Origin: Anaerolineales bacterium
Lineage (GTDB): Bacteria; Chloroflexota; Anaerolineae; Promineifilales; Promineifilaceae
Direction: 5' to 3'
Assembly (NCBI GenBank): GCA_020432595.1
Contig: JAGQGA010000029.1
Span: 1-18,853 of the forward strand
Length of the DNA stretch: 18,853 nt
In this document: positions 7,666-13,942 of the stretch, in pieces
How the letters are laid out: each line of letters begins with the position of its first letter
How positions within the stretch are numbered: position 1 is the first letter of the stretch
Made by a program: the position numbers and the translations under genes
The notes under the pieces: generated by a model
The model's database searches: none
Seen by the model: only the letters and a program-made list of their open reading frames with translations
What the model was told of the DNA's origin: nothing

Positions 7666-8373
7666 ATGCTTGAGATGAAAAACCTCTACGTGGGTTATTA
7701 CCGCGACCTGAACATTCTGCAAGACCTGAATATTACGGCGCGGGAAGGGCAAATTACTACCATTTTGGGTGCGAATGGGGTGGGTAAATCCACCACACTC
7801 AAGGCAGTCTATGGCTTTCTTAAGCCCAACGATGGCGACATTTTGGTGGATGGCAAAAGCATTTTGGGTGTTCCCACGCACCAGCGCATTGAGCTAGGGC
7901 TGGCTTATATTCCGCAGCAGCCTGGGGTGTTCCGCCATATGTCGGTGCGGGAAAATTTGGAAGTGGGGGCGTGGACGTTTCGCAAGGACAGGAAGCGGAT
8001 TGAGCGCAAATTGGAGGAAAATTACGAGCGTTTTCCCATTTTGCGGGACAAGCGGCGGCAAATGACGGGCGAACTTTCGGGGGGGCAGCAGCGGATGGTG
8101 GAGATTGGCCGGACGCTGATGACGGATCCGAAGGTGATTTTGGTGGATGAGCCAACGGCCGGTTTGTCGAAGCTGCTGTCGCAAGAGGTATACCAAATGC
8201 TGGTTGACCTGCGCGACAAAGAGAATCTGACGATTTTGCTGGTGGATCAGGAAATTCGGCAGGCGCTCAAGATTTCAGATTATGTGTATGTGTTAGAGTT
8301 GGGGCGGAACAAGTATGAGGGGCCAGCTTCGGAATTTACCAACCTGGAGAAAGCGTTCTGGGTTGGGGGATAG
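7666..8373 (+). CDS. livF: Branched-chain amino acid-type ABC transporter ATP-binding protein LivF
   Basis: Second ATPase of the importer. The 235-residue product has Walker A GANGVGKST (35-43), signature LSGGQQRMVEIGR (from 137) and Walker B VILVDEPTAGLS (DEP 161-163). Its H-loop region reads LLVDQEIRQAL, similar to the LLVEQN form usual in LivF, which lacks the canonical switch His of LivG. This assigns livF versus livG. The start at 7666 has no clear Shine-Dalgarno; the ATG at 7675 (MKNLYVGYY) is a possible alternative. The 65-nt gap to livG, filled by the ATTCAGTGATCAGT repeat, breaks the overlap pattern of the upstream genes. A long hairpin follows the stop. Confidence 0.93.
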   Translation: MLEMKNLYVGYYRDLNILQDLNITAREGQITTILGANGVGKSTTLKAVYGFLKPNDGDILVDGKSILGVPTHQRIELGLAYIPQQPGVFRHMSVRENLEVGAWTFRKDRKRIERKLEENYERFPILRDKRRQMTGELSGGQQRMVEIGRTLMTDPKVILVDEPTAGLSKLLSQEVYQMLVDLRDKENLTILLVDQEIRQALKISDYVYVLELGRNKYEGPASEFTNLEKAFWVGG

Positions 8374-8381
8374 GAGGAATG

Positions 8382-8444
8382 GGACGCAGATTTACCTGAT
8401 TGACCTGATTCAAAACATCAGGAAAATCAGGTAAATCTGCGTCC
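8382..8444. terminator. Long hairpin between convergent livF and asd, probable bidirectional terminator
   Basis: Arms 8382-8409 and 8417-8444 are 28 nt long with only two mismatched positions and a 7-nt loop. Each arm contains two copies of a CCTGATT/AATCAGG-like unit, so this is also one of the heptamer-repeat hairpins. Position between the 3' ends of livF (8373) and asd (8452) fits transcription termination from both sides. A T-rich stretch follows the right arm. Confidence 0.7.
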
Positions 8445-8451
8445 TGTTTCT

Positions 8452-9558
8452 TTAGGCAGGAACGGCCGTTAATCCCACCATTTCCCCTGTTTTGATATAG
8501 CCCTGCGCCACCGCCAACTCGGCGTTTAGCACCGAGCCGCTGGCCGCGCCGCGCAGCGTGTTATGGGTCAGCGCCATGTAGCGAATATCCAGCACGCCAC
8601 AGGCCACCACTTTGCCCACGATCCACGGCAGCCCGTTTTCCGTGTCACGGTCAAGCCGGGGTTGGGGGCGGTCGGGTTCGTGGCGGTAGATTAACGGCCG
8701 TTTGGGAGCCGACGGCAACTCGTCATAAATGGGGTCTGGCTCCCAATTTTCCAATGCCGCAATCGCCTCTTCCACGCTTACCGGCCGGCTCAGCTTCACC
8801 GACACGCTCGCCAAATGCCCATCAATCACCGGCACCCGGTTGGCCTGGGCGCTCAGACGAATGTCCGCGTAGGTCAACTCCCCATCCACCACCGACCCCA
8901 GCAATTTTTTCGGCTCATTTTCCAGCTTCTTGTCCTCACCACCAATGTAAGGCACTACGTTGTCCATAATGTCGAGCGAGGCAATGCCAGGGTACCCCGC
9001 GCCCGAAATCGCTTGCAGCGTTGTCATGATGGCTGCCTCCAGCCCAAATGCCCCCTGAAACACCTTGAGCGGCAAAATGGCACTGGTGGTGGAGCAGTTG
9101 GCGTTGGCAACGATAAAGCCAGGCCAGTTGTAATGCGCCTGCTGCTGCGGAATGAGCGCCGTGTGGTCGGGGTTGACTTCGGGGATGAGCAGCGGCACAT
9201 AGTCGGCCATGCGAAACGACGAAGCGTTGGTAAAGACGGCATACCCGGCGGCAGCAAACTGCGGTTCCCACTCCTTGGCCTCGGCCGTGGGCAGGGCGGA
9301 AAAGACGATGGGCGGGTTGCCGGGGATGTCGAGGTTGGGTTCGGTGGGCTGCACAATCAGCTCGGCAATGTGGGCAGGTGGTTCGCCCGGCACTTTCCAC
9401 AGCACCCCTTCGCCATACGGCCGGCCGACCGTTCGTTCCGAACCAGTGACGGTCACAATTTCAAACCAGGGATGGTCAGCTAACAATTGGACAAAGCGTT
9501 GACCCACGGTGCCTGTGGCGCCCAAAATACCAACGGGGATTTTTTTTTCTAAAAACAT
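8452..9558 (-). CDS. asd: Aspartate-semialdehyde dehydrogenase, archaeal/eukaryotic type
   Basis: Reduces aspartyl-4-phosphate to aspartate semialdehyde with NADPH, the branch point to lysine, methionine and threonine. The 368-residue protein has the Rossmann GATGTVGQRFVQLL motif (13-25), LADHPWFE, the NCST active site with Cys155 in ANANCSTTS, LQAISGAGYPG, and the catalytic His248 in VIDGHLASVSVKL. HPWFE, the NCSTT context and the length fit the archaeal/yeast class rather than E. coli-type Asd. GGAGAG lies 9 nt upstream of the ATG at 9558. Codons 4-7 contain a run of nine A. The 5' flank holds an inverted ATTGGAG repeat array (9580-9655). The gene lies downstream of, and on the same strand as, a threonine-type T-box about 1.2 kb away. 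Confidence 0.95.
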   Translation of the reverse strand: MFLEKKIPVGILGATGTVGQRFVQLLADHPWFEIVTVTGSERTVGRPYGEGVLWKVPGEPPAHIAELIVQPTEPNLDIPGNPPIVFSALPTAEAKEWEPQFAAAGYAVFTNASSFRMADYVPLLIPEVNPDHTALIPQQQAHYNWPGFIVANANCSTTSAILPLKVFQGAFGLEAAIMTTLQAISGAGYPGIASLDIMDNVVPYIGGEDKKLENEPKKLLGSVVDGELTYADIRLSAQANRVPVIDGHLASVSVKLSRPVSVEEAIAALENWEPDPIYDELPSAPKRPLIYRHEPDRPQPRLDRDTENGLPWIVGKVVACGVLDIRYMALTHNTLRGAASGSVLNAELAVAQGYIKTGEMVGLTAVPA

Positions 9559-9579
9559 TCTTATCTCTCCATAATCGTC

Positions 9580-9655
9580 GGAGATTGGAGATTGGAGATT
9601 GATGCAGGTTCACAATCTCCAATTTCCAATTATCCAATCTCTAATTTCCAAGAAC
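9580..9655. repeat. ATTGGAG heptamer array with inverted copies
   Basis: Three direct GATTGGA-type units (9580-9600) face five degenerate inverted units of the form CCAATCT/CCAATTT (9611-9652). They can fold into a hairpin upstream of asd. The array runs directly into the truncated 5' end of the DUF411 remnant. Confidence 0.7.
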
Positions 9656-9661
9656 CTAACC

Positions 9662-9981
9662 GCTAGAGTCGAGAACAACTACGATTCTGCAGCGTTAAAA
9701 AGCCAGTTTAATCATCCGGTAGAATTCCAACCCTGCCGCCACACGGCCATCGTAGAGACTACCTCATTGAAGGGTATGTACCCACGGCTGATGTCGAAAG
9801 GCTATTAGCCAAAAAACCAGACATCTGCGGGATGGCTGTGCCCGATATGCCCGCAGGTTCACCTGGTATGGAGATGGAAGGGGTTGCCCCCCATCCCTTT
9901 AATGTGATTGCATTTGACGCAATCGGCAACGTGGAAGTGTTCGCCAACTGCAAGCAACGAGACCCAAAACGAGTGTCCTAG
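9662..9981 (+). pseudogene. DUF411 metal-binding-type protein remnant: 5'-truncated and frameshifted
   Basis: Two frames together read like the C-terminal two thirds of a DUF411 protein. Frame one gives YDSAALKSQF then QPCRHTAIV. Frame two gives DYLIEGYVPTADVERLLAKK, GMAVPDMPAGSPGMEM and FNVIAFDAIGNVEVFANC, ending at TAG 9979-9981. DUF411 proteins, often found near copper genes, normally begin with a Cys-rich CGCC-type motif; that segment is missing. The frames join at about 9752-9757, where GTA-GA-GAC would need one more base (GTA GGA GAC). The missing N-terminus coincides with the repeat array at 9580-9655. The 3' end overlaps the convergent peroxiredoxin-like gene by 4 nt. Family recognition is from memory of motifs; the broken state is read directly. 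Confidence 0.75.
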
Positions 9982-10526
9982 GCAGCAACCTTATGTTCAA
10001 GAAAAGCATCAATTTGCTCAAAAGGGATATGTTCACTGATGTCATTGCCATAAAAAGCAGTGTGGATCGTTTGGTCAGGCTCTATCAGAAAGTCGGCCGG
10101 CAGCAGATTTTTTATGCCATCTGGATCATTCTCCATCAGCCCGATACCTGATGCTTCGCGCAAAAGCCCCATTTTCATAGCACCACGTATGTAACCCCAC
10201 CATGAGGCTCCCAAACCATACATTTTGTAAACTTCATGATCGGGATCGGCAACTATCGGAAAGGGAACATCATGTTTTGCCGTTACATATTGAAGAATCT
10301 TTGCCTGTGGTGACTGGAAAAAAGCCAGCACATTCAAGCCACGTGCCTGCAAATTGTCATAGTGCTCAATCAAATGATGCACACGCAAATTGCAAAATGG
10401 GCAAGCTGCGTAACGATAGAACGACAAAAGCAGCTTCTTGCCTTGATAGTCTGCTAGCGAAATGGGGGTGCCTGAAATATCGTGCACCGTAAAGGGAACA
10501 GCCATCTGGTTTGCTTTTAATTTCAT
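9978..10526 (-). CDS. Peroxiredoxin-like (AhpC/TSA superfamily) protein with CPFC motif
   Basis: A thioredoxin-fold protein of 182 residues, probably a cytoplasmic thiol peroxidase or reductase. The N-terminus VPFTVHDISGTPISLADYQG is the usual AhpC/TSA opening, followed by KKLLLSFYRYAACPFCNLRV. Its CPFC motif (Cys42, Cys45) sits where peroxiredoxins have PxxxTxxC, so it belongs to the peroxiredoxin-like subgroup rather than to classical 2-Cys enzymes. ALA-type Cys-X2-Cys chemistry is inferred. AGAGGA lies 5 nt before the ATG at 10526. A plausible promoter is at 10565-10593. A T-box leader on the same strand ends about 280 nt upstream. The 3' end overlaps the convergent DUF411 remnant by 4 nt. 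No signal peptide was seen. Confidence 0.82.
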   Translation of the reverse strand: MKLKANQMAVPFTVHDISGTPISLADYQGKKLLLSFYRYAACPFCNLRVHHLIEHYDNLQARGLNVLAFFQSPQAKILQYVTAKHDVPFPIVADPDHEVYKMYGLGASWWGYIRGAMKMGLLREASGIGLMENDPDGIKNLLPADFLIEPDQTIHTAFYGNDISEHIPFEQIDAFLEHKVAA

Positions 10527-10564
10527 TTTTCCTCTTGTCTCAACTAATTTGGCCTCTACGACCG

Positions 10565-10593
10565 ATTCTAGCTTGTATTTCGTATCCCGTAAA
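10565..10593 (-). promoter_or_regulatory. Candidate promoter for the peroxiredoxin-like gene
   Basis: On the minus strand TTTACG (10588-10593) and TAGAAT (10565-10570) are separated by 17 nt, ending 38 nt before the ATG at 10526. The -35 matches consensus at 4 of 6 positions, the -10 at 5 of 6. If real, the gene need not depend on the T-box transcript. Confidence 0.45.
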
Positions 10594-10690
10594 AATGTGT
10601 TTCTAGCAGCCCTAAAACGGCCGTTTGCACACCACCCTCATCGTTCTTCCAAAACATGAGGTTTTTGCAATCGTGCATGAGGTGACAAGA

Positions 10691-10774
10691 AAGCGGCTTC
10701 GCCGCAACTTACATAGCCGAGCTTTCCATAGCTCGTGCGCGACTGCAATAAACGAGGATGGGAATCCTCGGCTA
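10691..10774. repeat. REP/BIME-like double hairpin
   Basis: Outer ends TAGCCGAG (10714-10721) and CTCGGCTA (10767-10774) are exact inverted copies. Inside are two hairpins: CGAGCT/AGCTCG (10718-10735) and CGAGGA/TCCTCG (10753-10770), each with a 6-nt loop. A small GCGGC/GCCGC hairpin precedes them (10693-10705). The paired-hairpin layout resembles REP elements mobilised by RAYT (TnpA-REP) enzymes; no such gene is in the window. It lies between the T-box terminator and the peroxiredoxin-like gene. Confidence 0.6.
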
Positions 10775-10802
10775 CGGCGATTTTTATACTTTCCTCAACT
10801 AT

Positions 10803-10836
10803 AAAAAACGCCACCACCCTTGTTAGGGCGATGGCG
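10803..10836 (-). terminator. Rho-independent terminator of the T-box leader
   Basis: Arms 10825-10836 and 10809-10820 pair over 12 bp, including two G-U pairs, with a TGTT (plus-strand) loop at 10821-10824. A run of six U follows in the transcript (10803-10808). Its 5' arm overlaps the 3' strand of the antiterminator. Confidence 0.88.
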
Positions 10837-11099
10837 CTCGCGGTTCCACCTAACTTTGGCCTGACCCACTGCGGTTATGTGGCAGCAAGGAAAGGCTCTT
10901 ATTAACGGCCGTTAACGGTGCCAACCGGACTCTCTTACTAAAAACAGCCTAGCTAGCATGGCCGCTTTGTTCAGAAAACCACTCACGGGGGGTGTTCGCT
11001 GCTGGCATTGTCGAAAAGGGCTTTCAGCCTTTGACCCTCTTCTCTCTGTGACCGTATCAGCCGCTACTCGTCCCGATCATCGTGTTCAAACACAAATTG
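10803..11099 (-). promoter_or_regulatory. T-box riboswitch leader with terminator, threonine-type specifier candidate
   Basis: Read on the minus strand, the leader shows the Stem I landmarks GACGAGTAG and CAGAGAGA, an 8-bp distal helix, then GCGAACACC followed by GTGAGT. Taking GAA-N-codon as in glyQS-type leaders, the specifier is ACC (threonine); the next register would be CAC (His). The T-box sequence TTAGGTGGAACCGCG lies at 10839-10853. Its bulge UGGA should pair with a tRNA ending UCCA, which fits tRNA-Thr and argues against tRNA-His (discriminator C). The antiterminator can form GTTAGG/CCTAAC. The alternative terminator is a 12-bp stem with two G-U pairs, loop of 4, then six T (10803-10836). 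The two overlap, so they exclude each other. No synthetase or threonine gene follows directly; the next gene is peroxiredoxin-like. Confidence 0.9.
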
Positions 11100-11105
11100 G
11101 GCTAA

Positions 11106-11133
11106 ATTATAAAAAACAAACATATGCTGTCAA
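11106..11133 (-). promoter_or_regulatory. Consensus sigma-70-type promoter of the T-box leader
   Basis: Minus-strand TTGACA (11128-11133) and TATAAT (11106-11111) match both consensus hexamers perfectly, with a 16-nt spacer. Transcription would begin near 11099, just ahead of Stem I. It lies only 56 nt past the methylase stop codon on the same strand. Confidence 0.85.
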
Positions 11134-11189
11134 GCACAATTCACCGTTTTAACATAACAATTTAGCAGGTCTTACCATCTTCATAAAGG

Positions 11190-12485
11190 TCAAGCAAGCT
11201 GCACACACTTCATTTGCTTCCACAAGGCGGGTGTTCTGGCATTATACGCAGGCAAGCACTCTATCTCATTCAATAAGCGTACCAAAGATCGCGCAACCGC
11301 ATGGGCTAAATTAACAGGCACAGCATTACCAATCTGTTTGTATTGTGCCGTTAGAGGCCCAGAGAACACCCAATCATCAGGGAACGTCTGAATTCGGGCA
11401 TATTCACGCACCGTTAGCGGGCGCGTTTCATCGGGGTGACATCGCTCGGTTTGTTTTTGTGCAGGTGAACAAGTCAGCGTTAAGCTCGGCTCATCCCAAG
11501 CCAAACGCCGTGCCATACCCGTTTTGCCCCCTTCTAAAAAATAGCTCTTCTTCATGTATTCCCGCTGTAAGTCCTCTGGCAAATCACGCCAATACCCCCC
11601 TTCAGGAACCATACTCAAAATTTGAGCCTTTCTTTTTGGGTATTTTTGCCCCGCCGATAATGGCACATCACTCTCGTAGAGCAGCCCGGCTTTCAGCGCA
11701 TCACGCAACGACAAAATACGTTTGTAGGGAGAAGGCCATGAAAACGTCACATGATCGGCAATGTCTTTTCTGATACCTACAAGCAACAACCGTTCTCTTT
11801 TCTGTGGCACTTGATAAAATATTGCCTTTAATATTCTAGGCTCAACCAGATCATAGCCTAGCTCGTCAATCACATGTTTGATGGTTTCTAATGTTTTACC
11901 TTTATCATGCTTCAATAGTCCACGCACATTTTCGGCCAGGAAAATCTTAGGGTTTACTTCTTTTACCGCTCGGGCAAATTCAAAAAACAGCGTTCCTCGC
12001 GTATCTTCAAAACCCAGCTTGTTGCCCGCATAAGAAAAAGCCTGGCACGGAAAGCCACCTGACAGCATATCCACTTGATCACGATACGGTGTAAAATCAA
12101 TTTGGGCTATGTCACCTTCTATGACATTCCAATGAGGGCGATTGGTGCGGAGGGTCTCACAAGCATGTTTGTCAATCTCATTGAGCAAGACCGATTCAAA
12201 ACCAGCTTGTTCCATGCCAATGGCTAACCCACCTGCCCCAGCAAACAGTTCTATCAATGTATAGGGACGGATTGGCTCTGTTGCGAATTCGGCATCCCAA
12301 TCGCTGTTAAACAGTAGTTGTACCTGTTCAAAATGCTCAATTTGTGAGCGGTGGTAAACACGGTAATTGTTGTCAGGATGCCGTTGCGGTATCAGACTCC
12401 CATTTTTGTCCCATCGCCTCAATGTTTCTTTGGAAACGCCCAATATGTCGGCAACTTGTGCTATTGAATAATACTCTGGGATCAT
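11190..12485 (-). CDS. Type II DNA cytosine-5 methyltransferase with N-terminal MerR-like HTH (Eco47II-type system)
   Basis: Modification enzyme that protects host DNA from the endonuclease encoded next to it. Residues 5-52 form a MerR/excisionase-type helix-turn-helix (YYSIAQVADILGVSKETLRR, then NYRVYHRSQIEHF). The C5-methylase follows: motif I ELFAGAGGLAIGMEQAGF (FAGAGG 81-86), motif IV GGFPCQAFS with nucleophile Cys147, motif VI ENV (185-187), motif VIII QKRER (228-232), and motif X GNAVP near the C-terminus. The target-recognition stretch includes EGGKTGMARRLAWDEPSLTL. ATG at 12485 is preferred over GTG at 12497 because GTGGAG then sits 6 nt upstream, giving 431 residues. Two palindromic repeats lie just upstream. 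GGNCC is inferred as target from the partner nuclease family. The gene looks AT-richer than the flanking genes, suggesting transfer. Confidence 0.93.
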   Translation of the reverse strand: MIPEYYSIAQVADILGVSKETLRRWDKNGSLIPQRHPDNNYRVYHRSQIEHFEQVQLLFNSDWDAEFATEPIRPYTLIELFAGAGGLAIGMEQAGFESVLLNEIDKHACETLRTNRPHWNVIEGDIAQIDFTPYRDQVDMLSGGFPCQAFSYAGNKLGFEDTRGTLFFEFARAVKEVNPKIFLAENVRGLLKHDKGKTLETIKHVIDELGYDLVEPRILKAIFYQVPQKRERLLLVGIRKDIADHVTFSWPSPYKRILSLRDALKAGLLYESDVPLSAGQKYPKRKAQILSMVPEGGYWRDLPEDLQREYMKKSYFLEGGKTGMARRLAWDEPSLTLTCSPAQKQTERCHPDETRPLTVREYARIQTFPDDWVFSGPLTAQYKQIGNAVPVNLAHAVARSLVRLLNEIECLPAYNARTPALWKQMKCVQLA

Positions 12486-12497
12486 GCATATCTCCAC

Positions 12498-12516
12498 AAA
12501 CGTTGATCATGGTTAT
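12498..12516. promoter_or_regulatory. Operator-like repeat, copy 1
   Basis: AAACGTTGATCATGGTTAT contains the symmetric core AAC-N2-TGATCA-N2-GTT. It ends 5 nt short of the methylase Shine-Dalgarno side, so a bound protein would block transcription of the methylase. The HTH of the methylase is the obvious candidate binder (inference). Confidence 0.55.
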
Positions 12517-12541
12517 TGTATTTTGCATCCAGAAACTTGTC

Positions 12542-12560
12542 AAACATTGATCATGGTTAT
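12542..12560. promoter_or_regulatory. Operator-like repeat, copy 2
   Basis: Same 19-bp sequence as copy 1 with one change (AAACATTGATCATGGTTAT), 44 bp away centre to centre and in the same orientation. It overlaps the last base of the endonuclease stop codon. The spacing of about four helical turns would put both copies on one DNA face. Confidence 0.55.
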
Positions 12561-13273
12561 CAAGGTCGGCCAAATGCTGCCACAAAATATCGTTTTAGCA
12601 TATCAATATCATGCACTTGCAGCACATCACCCACAACTGTTTCAATAACATCAGGCAACACATCATACAAGCTTTGCAGGGCATCTGGAGTACCAGTTAC
12701 CAATTCATAAAAGCTGTTGCCATCTATTTCTCGAATCAAAGCGTTACTGGGGCAACGAGCACCCTTTTCTTTATCAGATGGGGTAAACGGCCGTTCATAC
12801 CGCTCCGGCTTCTTCGGAATAACCGACACGTAATAAGCCGTATAATCTTTATAGTCACTCGCCTTGGGCATTACCAGCCTTTCTAACGTACCGTATAGCT
12901 CGGCCAGCTTGCCGCCAGAAATAGTGTTGTATTTGTTTTTTACCTCAGCAATGATTTTCTGCTCCAAGTTCACCAGATCAACCACAGACCCCGTGCCAAG
13001 GTTATGCCAACCAAACACAGCCCCCAGCACATTCTGGTGAAAAGTGCCAATATGGTTTTGCAGCGTTTTCTGCGCTTGTCTCGTCATCTCGCTTTCAAAC
13101 CAGGCAGAATGGTCAATACCAAACCCCGCTATCTCAAAAATCGCGGCAAATGGATCAATAACATTCTTGCCAAACTTTTCTTTGGATCTCATTTTGGCCT
13201 GACGTGCCACCACAATAAGATGCATCACTTCGGCTTCTAACACATGGTCTGGAACAAAACTTACATACGCCAT
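12560..13273 (-). CDS. Eco47II-family type II restriction endonuclease
   Basis: Endonuclease partner of the adjacent methylase. The 237-residue product carries blocks I recognise from Eco47II (RE_Eco47II family): FGKNVIDPFAAIFE, EMTRQAQKTLQNHIGTFHQN, NLGTGSVVDLV, KIIAEVKNKYNTISGGKL and YTAYYVSVIPKKPERY. A PD-(D/E)XK-type core is visible as Asp99, Glu110 and Lys112. Eco47II cuts GGNCC; that this enzyme does so is inference. GGAG lies 6 nt before the ATG at 13273. The gene precedes the methylase on the same strand with a 74-nt gap that contains two operator-like repeats. Placing the nuclease first means timing must be set by the methylase's own promoter or by its HTH domain. AACGGCCGTT occurs once inside (12786-12795). 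Confidence 0.92.
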   Translation of the reverse strand: MAYVSFVPDHVLEAEVMHLIVVARQAKMRSKEKFGKNVIDPFAAIFEIAGFGIDHSAWFESEMTRQAQKTLQNHIGTFHQNVLGAVFGWHNLGTGSVVDLVNLEQKIIAEVKNKYNTISGGKLAELYGTLERLVMPKASDYKDYTAYYVSVIPKKPERYERPFTPSDKEKGARCPSNALIREIDGNSFYELVTGTPDALQSLYDVLPDVIETVVGDVLQVHDIDMLKRYFVAAFGRP

Positions 13274-13287
13274 ATATCACTCCGACC

Positions 13288-13941
13288 CTAAAGCTGCCCA
13301 CTTGTAGCCGCGACCTTGTCAATGGCAGCCACATAATCGGGGTCACCGTAGCGGCTCAACAAAAACGCAGGCGCGTAGTCTGGCAGTGGGCTGCCAGTGA
13401 TGTGAGCCGCCAGCAAATCAGCTCCGGCCTGGCTCGCCATAATGCCAAAGCCCGATACGGCTCCAAACAAATAGGCTCCCTCAACGGGCAGCGGCGTTAC
13501 CAACGGCCGATTTTCCCGCGTCTTGCAATAATATCCCCCATCCACATACGGCTTACCCATCTTACCCAAATACGTCGCCAGCCCTGGCACCATCCGCGCC
13601 AACCCACGCATCACAATTTCCGCGTATTCGGGGTCAAACGAAGGAGGCCAAATCACCGGCTTCGGGTCAAGGTGGTAAGTCCACAAAACCAGCAGGATCG
13701 GGCTATCACCCTCCCCCTCTGGGCGAAAATGCACCCCGGCCGGAAACGTCTGCAGCAGCCACGCCGTCTCCGGGTCTTGCGCCAGCTCCGCCCGCTCTGC
13801 CTCGCTCCAGACCAAATCCACGGGGTCTTCCCAAATCATCAGCGGCACATCGCGGGGAATCACCCCTAGCTCATCGCGGAAGGCGATTTTGCCGTGTAGT
13901 TCGTTAAAAACGGGCAGTTCTACGCCAATCATCCGCGCCAC
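13288..13941 (-). CDS. FAD-dependent oxidoreductase (DAO family), C-terminal fragment after frameshift
   Basis: C-terminal half of a D-amino-acid/sarcosine oxidase-like flavoprotein. The correct frame can be followed upstream past 13941 to about 14040, restoring TSCFVNAAGPYIADVARMIG, the usual strand-and-helix that ends the FAD half. It then reads LPVFNELHGKIAFRDE, substrate-domain strands, and closes with TPLPVEGAYLFGAVSGFGIM, the second FAD contact of the family (G-x-G-F/H-G). The first start codon in this piece (GTG 13941) is internal, so it is not an independent gene. Stop is 14 nt before the endonuclease start. Substrate cannot be assigned; sarcosine, glycine-betaine derivatives or D-amino acids are all possible. 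Confidence 0.82.
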   Translation of the reverse strand: MARMIGVELPVFNELHGKIAFRDELGVIPRDVPLMIWEDPVDLVWSEAERAELAQDPETAWLLQTFPAGVHFRPEGEGDSPILLVLWTYHLDPKPVIWPPSFDPEYAEIVMRGLARMVPGLATYLGKMGKPYVDGGYYCKTRENRPLVTPLPVEGAYLFGAVSGFGIMASQAGADLLAAHITGSPLPDYAPAFLLSRYGDPDYVAAIDKVAATSGQL

Positions 13942-13942
13942 G

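Noticed and set aside
10803..11099. Histidine specificity (CAC specifier) for the T-box
   Set aside because: The UGGA bulge expects a tRNA ending UCCA, whereas tRNA-His has discriminator C. The GAA-N-codon register gives ACC. Threonine is favoured, though not proven.
10958..11152. A 64-codon plus-strand reading frame
   Set aside because: It lies antisense to the T-box leader and its promoter, has no recognisable protein pattern, and is better explained by RNA structure.
11345..11773. 142-codon plus-strand frame inside the methylase
   Set aside because: It is a shadow of the methylase coding sequence, whose motifs are all intact.
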